From contig DCQQ01000032.1 of the NCBI GenBank assembly GCA_002323515.1, positions 1,521 to 9,242 of the forward strand: a stretch of 7,722 nucleotides of DNA, written 5' to 3'. This document shows positions 1 through 7,041 of the stretch, one piece after another. The position numbers and the translations under genes are program-made. This DNA comes from Balneolaceae bacterium UBA1514. GTDB lineage: Bacteria; Bacteroidota; Rhodothermia; Balneolales; Balneolaceae. Position 1 is the first letter of the stretch, and every line of letters starts with the position of its first letter. The notes beneath the pieces are model-generated. The model saw only the letters and a program-made list of their open reading frames with translations, had not been told where the DNA came from and did not search any database.

Positions 1-67
1 TCATAACTAACCCCACATAGTAACTCACGTTTCTTTTCAATCAACCTTACAATAACTATTGATTATT

Positions 68-2884
68 ATGAAGAGTATAGGTCTTTATTTATTAGCCGCT
101 AGCTTTTTTACCCTCCCTTTACAAGCTCAACTTACAAAACCGGATGCCACAAGCACCGAACAGATTTTGAACAGTGTGCAAGAGCGCAATAAGCACAGAG
201 CTCAATCAATACTGCACTCCTACCCTATTCGCAATGTCGGTCCAGTTACCATGAGTGGCCGTGTATCTGACATCGCTGTGCATCCGGATACTGCGAGGAT
301 TTTTTACGTGGGCTTCGGTTCTGCCGGCATATTTAAGACAACTAATGGCGGAGCTACTATGCAACCTGTATTTGACAACCAAGGTGGTGCAATGGGAATA
401 GGTGATATAGCCATTTCGAATTCTAAGCCAAACATTCTTTGGGCTGGTACTGGAGAAAATAATTCGAGCAGAAGTACCTATGCAGGTACTGGAGTCTATA
501 AAACAACTAATGCGGGAAATACTTGGACGCTTATGGGCTTGGAAGGCACTCAGCATATAGGGAGAATTATTATTCACCCCGATAATCCAGATGTTGTATG
601 GGTAGGTAGTATGGGTGCATTGTACTCAAAAAACGAGGATCGGGGTGTTTATTTGACCACAAATGGTGGACAAACTTGGGAAAAAACTCTTTTCGTAAAT
701 GATAATACTGGAGTGATAGACCTAATTATTCACCCCGATAATCCAGATCTATTGTGGGCCGCTACTTGGGAACGCTCTAGAGAAGCTTGGAATTTTGTTG
801 AGGGCGGTGCCGGTTCTGCGGTTTATCATTCAAAAGATGGAGGAAATAACTGGGAATTAGCTTCGGATGGCCTACCTACCGGCACAACTTTAGGGAGAAT
901 TGGTCTGAGTATAAGTGCAGATAATTCTGATCATATCTATGCCCTAATCGATAATCAAGATGTTCGTAAAGTCAATTCTAATAATGAAGGAAACAGTGGA
1001 TTAATGGCTGATGCGTTTCGGGAAATGAATTCAAAGGATATTTTATCACTGAATAATGAAGAACTCAATCAATTTTTACGACGTAATGGTTTTCCAACTA
1101 AGTATACCGCTATAAGTGTTAAGGAAGACATAAGAGCTAGTAAATACCCCCCTAGTGCCCTAGCCGACTATTTAGGTGATGCGAATGCAGACCTTTTTGA
1201 CACAGAAATTATTGGCGCTGAGGTCTATAAAACCAATAATGGTGGGGAATTATGGGAAAAAACACATGACATAGCACTAGACAATGTTTACTTTACATAT
1301 GGATATTATTTTGGTGAAATTCGAGTAGATCCTAGCGATGCAAATACACTCTACATAATGGGTGTTCCAATGTTAAAGTCAACCGATGCTGGTAAGAACT
1401 GGTCGCCAGTTGCCGAAAATCAAAGTATCCATGTAGATCATCAATCTTTATGGATTAACCCCAAAGACGGAGAGCATCTTATGCTAGGTAATGATGGTGG
1501 CTTATATGAAAGTAAAGATGGCGGGGAAAACTTCATTCACCATAACGTAGCTCCAGTGGGTCAATTTTATACCGTGAATGTAGATATGGATACACCTTAT
1601 AATATTTACGGTGGTCTACAGGACAATGGGACATGGAAAGGCTCCTCTAGGTCTACACCAAACAGAGAACAACCTTGGGAGCGTCTTTATGGTGGAGATG
1701 GCATGCACGTTAACCCACATCCAGAAAATAGCGACATTGTTTATGTGGGATTTCAATATGGTAACTATTTTCGAAGAGATCTAAGTGATGAAACCTCATA
1801 TCGAATAACCCCACGGCACGAAGTGGGTGAAGACCGGTACCGCTACAATTGGAACACTCCCGTTGAGCTCAGTCATCATAATCCTGATATAGTATATTTT
1901 GGCTCACAACGCTTAAATCGGTCGTTTGATGAAGGAAAAAGCTGGAAGGCTATTAGTCCTGATCTAAGTTATAAACTACCCAATGGAGATGTTCCCTTTT
2001 CCACCATTACTACTATTGCTGAGTCCCCCCTCTCTTTTGAAATTATTTGGATTGGAACAGATGACGGAAAAGTTCAGCGTACCACGGATGGGGGTGCTAC
2101 ATGGGTAGATGTGAGCGATGGTCTACCTGCCTATCGTTGGATTTCAGAGATGCATGCCTCGTCTCATGACCCATCAACAGCTTATGTTTCATTGAATGGA
2201 TATCGGTTTGACGAATTTGTAACCTATATCTATAAAACCACTGATTTTGGTGAAACATGGGTATCAGTTAAAGGTAACTTACCGGATGATGTAGTCAATA
2301 TTGTGGTACAAGACCCTATTCAACCAGAAATATTATACGCAGGGCTAGATCACGGTAGCTACATAAGTTTAAATGACGGAAAAGAGTGGCATCTGCTAAA
2401 TAACATACCCAACGTTGCCTCCTATGATATGGTTGTTCATCCCCGTGATTTAGAATTGGTAGTAGCTACACATGGGCGTAGTATTTATGTACTCGATGTG
2501 ACTCCTTTTCATGAGTTAGTTCCAAGGATAAACGAATCTACAACCTTATTCAGCCTGAGTGATATGCGCTACTCAAGTAGATGGGGGGCACAATCGGTAG
2601 ACTATCGTGGCCCATTTGAGCCAAATTTTGAGGCATTATTTTTTGTTCAGGAATCCTCATCTAGAAAAAGAAACCAAACAACGGGTTCGTTCGAAGTCGT
2701 CATAGATGTTAAACAGGACGAAGCGTCCCTTTACTCGACCACTATGGATGTACAAAAAGGATTTAACACCTTTCACTGGAACCTATGGAACCCAACGACG
2801 AACAGTTACCTTGAAAAAGGTACTTATACAGTTCAAATAACCAACGGATCAACAACTCATGAGCAATCTTTTGAAATTAAATAA
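68..2884 (+). CDS. Secreted Asp-box (BNR/sortilin-like) beta-propeller protein
   Basis: A 938-residue exported protein with an N-terminal signal peptide (about residues 1-20, K2 then a hydrophobic core, likely cleaved after LPLQA). Asp-box repeats of the S/T-x-D/N-x-G-x-x-W type recur throughout: KTTNGGAT (90), KTTNAGNTW (145), LTTNGGQTW (196), HSKDGGNNW (254), KTNNGGELW (388), KSTDAGKNW (437), ESKDGGENF (481), RSFDEGKSW (618), RTTDGGATW (671), KTTDFGETW (723), and a degenerate SLNDGKEW (767). This points to one or two beta-propellers like VPS10/sialidase-type BNR proteins. A charged, probably helical insert (about 305-380) interrupts the blades, and the C-terminus (about 895-938, ending GTYTVQIT...) looks like a FlgD-type Ig-like domain. 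I saw no cysteine in the protein. ATG at 68 is preferred over an in-frame TTG at 59 because it directly precedes the signal peptide. No SD sequence or convincing promoter is visible in bases 1-67. Members are often annotated as glycosyl hydrolase, but no catalytic residues can be assigned, so the function is unknown. The downstream lipoprotein gene overlaps its end. Confidence 0.88.
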   Translation: MKSIGLYLLAASFFTLPLQAQLTKPDATSTEQILNSVQERNKHRAQSILHSYPIRNVGPVTMSGRVSDIAVHPDTARIFYVGFGSAGIFKTTNGGATMQPVFDNQGGAMGIGDIAISNSKPNILWAGTGENNSSRSTYAGTGVYKTTNAGNTWTLMGLEGTQHIGRIIIHPDNPDVVWVGSMGALYSKNEDRGVYLTTNGGQTWEKTLFVNDNTGVIDLIIHPDNPDLLWAATWERSREAWNFVEGGAGSAVYHSKDGGNNWELASDGLPTGTTLGRIGLSISADNSDHIYALIDNQDVRKVNSNNEGNSGLMADAFREMNSKDILSLNNEELNQFLRRNGFPTKYTAISVKEDIRASKYPPSALADYLGDANADLFDTEIIGAEVYKTNNGGELWEKTHDIALDNVYFTYGYYFGEIRVDPSDANTLYIMGVPMLKSTDAGKNWSPVAENQSIHVDHQSLWINPKDGEHLMLGNDGGLYESKDGGENFIHHNVAPVGQFYTVNVDMDTPYNIYGGLQDNGTWKGSSRSTPNREQPWERLYGGDGMHVNPHPENSDIVYVGFQYGNYFRRDLSDETSYRITPRHEVGEDRYRYNWNTPVELSHHNPDIVYFGSQRLNRSFDEGKSWKAISPDLSYKLPNGDVPFSTITTIAESPLSFEIIWIGTDDGKVQRTTDGGATWVDVSDGLPAYRWISEMHASSHDPSTAYVSLNGYRFDEFVTYIYKTTDFGETWVSVKGNLPDDVVNIVVQDPIQPEILYAGLDHGSYISLNDGKEWHLLNNIPNVASYDMVVHPRDLELVVATHGRSIYVLDVTPFHELVPRINESTTLFSLSDMRYSSRWGAQSVDYRGPFEPNFEALFFVQESSSRKRNQTTGSFEVVIDVKQDEASLYSTTMDVQKGFNTFHWNLWNPTTNSYLEKGTYTVQITNGSTTHEQSFEIK
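569..748 (+). repeat. Exact 24-nt direct repeat in adjacent propeller blades
   Basis: Bases 569-592 and 725-748 are identical over 24 nt. Both encode the same eight residues (IIHPDNPD) in the same frame, 156 nt (52 codons) apart, about one propeller blade. The flanking codons differ. Identity at silent positions suggests a fairly recent blade duplication or gene conversion, although a short conserved motif could also stay identical by chance. Confidence 0.7.
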
Positions 2885-3359
2885 GGTAGTATTCCCTACA
2901 ATTCTTTTATTTTTTATTGTTTTAATCAGCTGTGGCGAGAGTAAAACTTCAAAATCCAACTCTTCTACCTACAATGGACGAGTAGTCATTCCTGAACAAA
3001 CAGTACACTTCCTTGACGCTGACATGGAGCAAATTAGTAGCGTGGAGGTGCAAATATCGGATGATATAATGGAACGGAGTCAGGGATTAATGGATGTAAG
3101 AGAACTTCCTGAAAACCATGGAATGCTATTTATATTTGACAAAGAAGAACCCTTAAGTTTTTGGATGGCAAATACACCACTACCCTTGGATATCTTGTAT
3201 GTTAATGCAGATAGTGTCATTGTTAGCATATACCATTCAACCACCCCCTTTTCTAAAAAAGGCCTTCCTTCTGTGGCCCCAGCAAAATATGTGGTTGAAA
3301 CAAATGGTGGTTATGCTATCAAATACGGGATTCAAGAAGGGTATCGCATTCGGTTTTAA
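2859..3359 (+). CDS. DUF192 family lipoprotein
   Basis: A 166-residue protein with a lipoprotein signal peptide: lysines at 6 and 9, a hydrophobic core (10-22) and lipobox LISC, placing the lipidated cysteine at 25. A Ser/Thr/Lys-rich linker (26-38) leads into a complete DUF192 domain (about 47-166). Recognisable family segments are ERSQGLMDVRELP (72-84) followed by GMLFIF (88-93), then FWMANTPLPLDILYV (101-115), and the closing VVETNGGYAIKYGI (145-158). DUF192 is a small beta-rich domain of unknown biochemical role, usually exported or membrane-anchored in bacteria. The ATG lies 26 nt inside the upstream propeller gene, so translational coupling is likely. A TTG at 2871 is a less likely start because it would remove part of the basic n-region. 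The 3' end overlaps the convergent coaE by 41 nt, and the domain reaches its usual end there, so the overlap is not an artefact of a missed stop. The family call is firm; the function is not known. Confidence 0.88.
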   Translation: MSNLLKLNKVVFPTILLFFIVLISCGESKTSKSNSSTYNGRVVIPEQTVHFLDADMEQISSVEVQISDDIMERSQGLMDVRELPENHGMLFIFDKEEPLSFWMANTPLPLDILYVNADSVIVSIYHSTTPFSKKGLPSVAPAKYVVETNGGYAIKYGIQEGYRIRF

Positions 3360-3966
3360 GCTGTGAAGTTAGCTCTGATACCTGTTTGTGCAGTGCTTGT
3401 ATAGTCTCGTTATTGTGAAGAACTATATCACGATCCTTATCAAGATGTTGGGAAAGGTGTAATGAGGATTGATGCTTTATTCTAGCGTCTAGGTCCATCC
3501 GTGTTATATGTGGTCTCTTTGATAATCTATTTCTGCGAATTTCTCTGCTCGATTGAACCCAAATTATAAAGTCTACGTCTTTAGGGCGCCCGTGTTGGAG
3601 TAATAATGCACTCTCTTTAGCAATAATTTTTCGCCCTTGATCGGCAATTTTAGACTCCAGTCTCGCCACTTCTTCATATACTGCAGGATGTATAAGTGCA
3701 TTTAGTCTATCAACTTGCCCTCCACTAAAGGCTTTTTCGGCTAAGTATCCCCTGTTTAGTTCATCGCCAATGTACGCATCGTCCCCAAACTCCGCTTTTA
3801 TTTGAGCACGCAGGTATTCATTATTTTGCATTAATTGTTTTGCTATAGAATCAAGGTCCAATACTGGTATACCTAACTGAGTAATAAAGGCAGCGACAGT
3901 ACTTTTGCCAGCTCCAATCTCCCCGGTTATACCCCAACGGCATATAGGTTTGACTACATTTTCCAT
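3319..3966 (-). CDS. coaE: Dephospho-CoA kinase
   Basis: Cytoplasmic enzyme that phosphorylates the 3'-hydroxyl of dephospho-CoA with ATP, the last step of coenzyme A synthesis. The 215 residues show a P-loop GEIGAGKST (15-23) right after the first beta strand (CRWGIT), the substrate-side acidic segment VLDLDSIAKQL (35-45), LNALIHPAV (88-96), ESALLLQHG (118-126, at the position of the family's vPLLfE-like segment), an arginine-rich lid region with RRNRLSKRPHITRMDLDARI (144-163), and the late IVLHNNETIQAL (181-192) matching the family's I-x-N-x-G/E-x-x-x-L ending. Length is slightly above the usual 195-205. The extra residues are at the C-terminus, which lies across the end of the DUF192 gene. 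The ATG is 2 nt after the nadB stop, so expression probably depends on the nadB-prfB transcript and translational coupling. No SD sequence is visible. Confidence 0.93.
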   Translation of the reverse strand: MENVVKPICRWGITGEIGAGKSTVAAFITQLGIPVLDLDSIAKQLMQNNEYLRAQIKAEFGDDAYIGDELNRGYLAEKAFSGGQVDRLNALIHPAVYEEVARLESKIADQGRKIIAKESALLLQHGRPKDVDFIIWVQSSREIRRNRLSKRPHITRMDLDARIKHQSSLHLSQHLDKDRDIVLHNNETIQALHKQVSELTSQLKTECDTLLESRI

Positions 3967-3968
3967 GA

Positions 3969-5546
3969 TTATATATCGCTTAAACTGGGCCGCCCATAGG
4001 TTTCATAATCAACATTATAATGGAGGCCACAACTCTCCTTTCGAGCCATTGCAGCTTGAATGATTAGGTAGGCAATACTTATTAGATTACGCAATTCAAG
4101 TAATTCAGGAGTTAAACTAGTTCTATGATAAAACTCTTCTACTTCATTGTATAAAAGAGTTTGTCGCCTTAGCGCTCTTTCTAATCTCATATCACTGCGT
4201 ACAATTCCTACATAATCCCACATTACTTGTTGAAGCTCTTCACGGTTGTGCGATACTAAAATCCACTCTTTATTATTGAAGGTACCCTCGACATTCCAAT
4301 CGGGTATACCAGCTTCAAAATCAATGTTATCATATTGTTTTAATGCATGGCTTACAGCGGTGTCCGCATAATGCAATGCTTCGAGCAAACTGTTTGATGC
4401 TAAACGATTCGCCCCGTGAACACCAGTAAATGCAGTCTCACCTATGGCATAAAGGTGTTTTATTGAACTTTGACCAAATTCATCAACCCGTATACCTCCA
4501 CACAAATAATGGGCAGCAGGAACTACTGGTATATAATCTTTAGTGATATATAAACCGTATTTAGCACATTCCTTGGCAATATTTGGAAAATGTTCCAATA
4601 ATACAGAAGACTCAAGACAGGATGCATCTAAGAAGACCGCTTTGTCTCCTCGTTTTTTAAGTTGATCGTCTATAGCGCGAGCCACTATATCCCTTGGAGC
4701 CAGTTCACCTCTTTTATCATAATCTTTCATAAAGGCATGCCCGGATGAATTCCTTAAAATAGCCCCAAAACCGCGTAATGCTTCGGTAATTAAATAAGAA
4801 TCAGCTTCTGGAATTTGTAGAGTGGTTGGGTGAAATTGCACGAATTCCATATGCTGTATATGGGCCTTTGCTCTATAGGCCATAGCAATACCATCCCCGG
4901 TAGCAATGGTGGGATTTGTGGTATGGGCATAAACCTCACCTATACCTCCAGTTGCAAGCACCGTTTTCTTAGCTAAAAATGTCTCTACAATTCCTTCTTT
5001 ACAATTCAGAGCATAAACGCCAAAACAGTGGATTTCAGGCAAATATTTCACCTTCTTACCTAGATGATGTTCGGTAAGCAATTCCATAGCAAAGAAATAT
5101 TCAAAGACGTCAATGTTAGGATGATTTTTCACCCTTTTTGCGAGAATATTTTCTACCTCTCTACCCGTCGCATCCGCTGCATGAACAATCCGATTTTCGG
5201 AATGACCCCCTTCTTTTCCTAGGTCTAATTGATCCCCTTTTCTTGTAAAGCCAACCCCATAATCTACCAGCTCTTGAATGAGTTCTGGGGCTTTATGCAC
5301 CATCTTTGACACTGCATTGGTGTCACACAGTCCTGCGCCTGCTACTAATGTGTCCTGAATATGTTTTTCGAATGAGTCATGATTTAAATCCATTACTCCA
5401 GCAATACCGCCTTGGGCATACCAGGTGTTGGTTTCTTTGAGTTCATTTTTTGTAATTACCACCACTCGTGCAGATTCTGCAGCTTTTAAAGCGAAAGAAA
5501 GGCCTGCTAGACCACTTCCAATGATAAGCATGTCATATTTATGCAT
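3969..5546 (-). CDS. nadB: L-aspartate oxidase
   Basis: FAD enzyme of the cytoplasm that oxidises L-aspartate to iminoaspartate, which quinolinate synthase (NadA) condenses with dihydroxyacetone phosphate in de novo NAD synthesis. The 525 residues fit the family length. Visible landmarks: the FAD dinucleotide-binding GSGLAG (10-15), NTWYAQGGIAG (40-50), EGGHSENRIVHAADATGRE (112-130), ATGGIGEVY (198-206), the substrate-loop HPTTL (239-243), EALRGFGAILRN (255-266), APRDIVARAI (283-292), HYLCGGI (346-352) and the FAD-binding GVHGANRLASNSLLEAL (375-391). The HAADATGRE block and the HYLCGGI segment favour aspartate oxidase over the related succinate dehydrogenase/fumarate reductase flavoproteins. 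Near the C-terminus it reads KESCGLHY (503-510), where E. coli NadB has SRGLH, so an arginine is replaced by Cys506. The ATG overlaps the prfB stop by 8 nt, and coaE begins 2 nt after the nadB stop. nadA and nadC are not in this window. Confidence 0.95.
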   Translation of the reverse strand: MHKYDMLIIGSGLAGLSFALKAAESARVVVITKNELKETNTWYAQGGIAGVMDLNHDSFEKHIQDTLVAGAGLCDTNAVSKMVHKAPELIQELVDYGVGFTRKGDQLDLGKEGGHSENRIVHAADATGREVENILAKRVKNHPNIDVFEYFFAMELLTEHHLGKKVKYLPEIHCFGVYALNCKEGIVETFLAKKTVLATGGIGEVYAHTTNPTIATGDGIAMAYRAKAHIQHMEFVQFHPTTLQIPEADSYLITEALRGFGAILRNSSGHAFMKDYDKRGELAPRDIVARAIDDQLKKRGDKAVFLDASCLESSVLLEHFPNIAKECAKYGLYITKDYIPVVPAAHYLCGGIRVDEFGQSSIKHLYAIGETAFTGVHGANRLASNSLLEALHYADTAVSHALKQYDNIDFEAGIPDWNVEGTFNNKEWILVSHNREELQQVMWDYVGIVRSDMRLERALRRQTLLYNEVEEFYHRTSLTPELLELRNLISIAYLIIQAAMARKESCGLHYNVDYETYGRPSLSDI

Positions 5547-6649
5547 GAGCTTGTAGTAGTAGATATGCTTTTATGAAATCATTCAAATACCCATCCATAA
5601 CCTCTGAAACATTGGATGTTTCATAACCGGTTCGATGGTCTTTTACTCGTTGATCGTCAAATACATAACTTCTAATCTGAGATCCCCATTCATTTTTCCC
5701 TTTTGTTCCTTCTAATCTAGCTTTCTCAACCTCCCTAATTTCTTTCTCTAATTCGTAAATTCTGGATTTCAATAAGACCAAGGCTTTCTCCCGGTTTTGG
5801 AGTTGAGATCGCTCCTGTTGACACTCTGCTACAACTTTTCCATCACGGCCATCGGATAGTTTGCCTGCCCAAATAAGTCGAACTCCTGTTTCCACTTTAT
5901 TTACATTCTGTCCACCCGCACCTGAGGAGTGAAATCGTTGTAGTTCGATATCTTTCTCGTTAATGTCTAGCTCAATGGTATTATCAACCAGAGGAGAAAT
6001 AAATACGGAACAAAAAGAAGTATGGCGTCGAGCATTACTATCGAAGGGTGATACTCGTACCAGTCGATGAACACCGCTTTCCGCTTTTAAAAATCCATAG
6101 GCATTCTCTCCCTGAACCTCTATGGTAGCACTTTTTAATCCAGCTACCTCACCATCTTGATAGTCCATAACTGAAACCATGTACCCATTTTGATCGGCCC
6201 ATCTCGTGTACATTCGATACAACATTTCAGCCCAATCCTGGCTCTCTGTACCTCCGGCACCGGGACTAAATTGGACCACTGCATCACGATGATCATCTTC
6301 TTCCTTGAGCATATTTTTTAGTTCAAGGGCATCTAATTGGGTAAGAAATTTTTTAGTTTCAATTGATAATTCTTGCTCAACGGGCTCACCCATTTCAATA
6401 AATTCTAAGTAAACCGTAATACTTTCCTTAAGACTGTTAAGAATATCCCAATCCTGAATCAAGGATTTTTGATATCCCAAATCCTTCATGACTTTTTGGG
6501 CTTTTACAGGATCATTCCAAAAGGAAGGATCCTGTGTCTGCTGGGTTAACTCAATGATTCGAACACTTCGTTTATCATAGTCAAAGATACCCCCGCAGCG
6601 CATCTAACCGCTGAAAATGTTCCTGTAATTGTTCGTTTATAACCGCCAT
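5539..6649 (-). CDS. prfB: Peptide chain release factor 2 (programmed +1 frameshift)
   Basis: RF2 recognises UAA and UGA stop codons in the ribosomal A site and triggers peptide release. The gene is in two frames. Frame 0 starts at ATG 6649 and gives a 22-residue leader ending LDALRGYL, then meets TGA at 6583-6581. After a +1 shift, translation continues DYDKRSVRIIEL to the stop at 5539. The join LRGYL/DYD matches E. coli RF2 (LRGYLDYD) exactly, and the full product is 369 residues (E. coli 365). Full-length landmarks: GAGGTESQDWA (131-141), the SPF anticodon tripeptide (200-202), which identifies RF2 rather than RF1, and GGQ (245-247) within SSGAGGQNVNK, the peptidyl-hydrolysis motif. Serine lies at the position of E. 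coli K-12 Thr246. An ATG at 6603 in the downstream frame yields a non-homologous MRCGGIF and is not the true start. Low RF2 would favour the shift, giving autoregulation. It follows a small unknown gene by 15 nt and overlaps nadB by 8 nt. Confidence 0.96.
6580..6595 (-). promoter_or_regulatory. prfB programmed +1 frameshift site
   Basis: Read on the minus strand the site is CGG GGG TAT CTT TGA C. The slippery codon CTT is followed by the in-frame stop TGA and a C, and a G5 SD-like element sits one codon (TAT) upstream of CTT. This matches the E. coli prfB layout (AGG GGG TAT CTT TGA C) with one base changed. The peptidyl-tRNA slips from CTT to TTT when RF2 is scarce and the TGA is decoded slowly. 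The in-frame TGA is codon 23 here, against codon 26 in E. coli. Confidence 0.96.
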
Positions 6650-6664
6650 ATCATATATTTATTT

Positions 6665-6946
6665 TCATTTCCAATTTACCCTATTCAATGTACCCAAGCC
6701 CAAGAGATACCCAAACAATAAAGCACCCTCTACAGCTTTTTCAGGATGTATTCTGGCTTTTCTTCTCAATATTCTATTCTCCTTTTGATATTCGTTATTT
6801 AGCCAATCCCATTGAGGGTTTACTTCTGAAGACGAAGACTGTGATCTAGAAGACTGCCCATCTGTTTTGGATGAAAAAAGTATCTTACCAATTAACGTAA
6901 TACAATTCCGTAATCGGCTTGCAGTTGATTTATTATTTCCATTCAT
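6665..6946 (-). CDS. Hypothetical small basic protein upstream of prfB
   Basis: I do not recognise this 93-residue protein. It is basic (about 15 Lys/Arg against 7 Asp/Glu). In order it has a basic N-terminus with a short hydrophobic stretch (CITLIGKILF, 15-24), a serine-rich, probably disordered linker (SSRSQSSSS, 32-40), a Trp/Asn segment (NPQWDWLNNEY, 43-53), a charged helix-like stretch (ENRILRRKARIHPEKA, 56-71) and a hydrophobic, glycine-containing C-terminal segment (GALLFGYLLGLGTL, 74-87) that could touch a membrane but is short for a transmembrane helix. ATG 6946 is chosen over the in-frame TTG at 6955. Its stop is 15 nt before the prfB ATG, so it probably heads the prfB-nadB-coaE transcript. 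Gene reality rests on an open frame of 93 codons, coherent spacing and a protein-like composition, not on homology. It could be a lineage-specific gene, or a transcribed leader for prfB with no protein role. Confidence 0.55.
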   Translation of the reverse strand: MNGNNKSTASRLRNCITLIGKILFSSKTDGQSSRSQSSSSEVNPQWDWLNNEYQKENRILRRKARIHPEKAVEGALLFGYLLGLGTLNRVNWK

Positions 6947-7041
6947 TTTGTACAAATCTTATTTTGTTTGTCATAAATAATGTACGAAATTTTCCACTTT
7001 GTTAATGGTAGCAATGAAGGTAAAAAAGATGCCATGTGTCA
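6947..7041. promoter_or_regulatory. Divergent intergenic region, presumed promoters both ways
   Basis: This 95-nt A/T-rich gap separates the minus-strand prfB operon from the plus-strand btaA-like gene, so promoters for both must lie here or inside the small upstream gene. On the minus strand, TATTTATG (6979-6972) fits five of six fixed positions of the Bacteroidota -7 box TAnnTTTG, but no TTTG lies at the right distance for a -33 box. On the plus strand two TTTG copies (6963-6970) have no good -7 partner. Location follows from gene layout; the exact elements are not established. Confidence 0.35.

Noticed and set aside
1..67. Promoter or SD for the propeller gene in the window's first bases
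   Set aside because: No TTTG/TAnnTTTG pair, no sigma-70-like pair and no SD can be made out; the region is also too short to judge.
206..577. Minus-strand open frame of 123 codons inside the propeller gene
   Set aside because: It lies antisense within a clearly coding, motif-rich gene and its translation resembles no protein family.
2859..2884. Frameshift or fusion between the propeller gene and the DUF192 gene
   Set aside because: The DUF192 gene has its own ATG and a complete lipoprotein signal peptide, and the propeller protein ends in a plausible Ig-like domain, so these are two overlapping genes.
3244..3262. Possible hairpin (CCTTTT, short loop, AAAAGG) as terminator for coaE or DUF192
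   Set aside because: It lies inside the DUF192 coding region, the stem is weak and A/T-rich, and no T-tract follows on either strand.
6582..6603. ATG at 6603 as the prfB start, giving a 354-residue protein
   Set aside because: It reads MRCGGIF, unrelated to RF2 N-termini. The frame-0 leader from 6649 joined at CTT TGA C restores the homologous sequence.
6963..7001. Plus-strand Bacteroidota-type promoter (TTTG then CCACTTTG) for the btaA-like gene
   Set aside because: The -7 candidate lacks the TA of TAnnTTTG and the spacing from the TTTG copies is about 23 nt rather than near 20, so the match is no better than chance.
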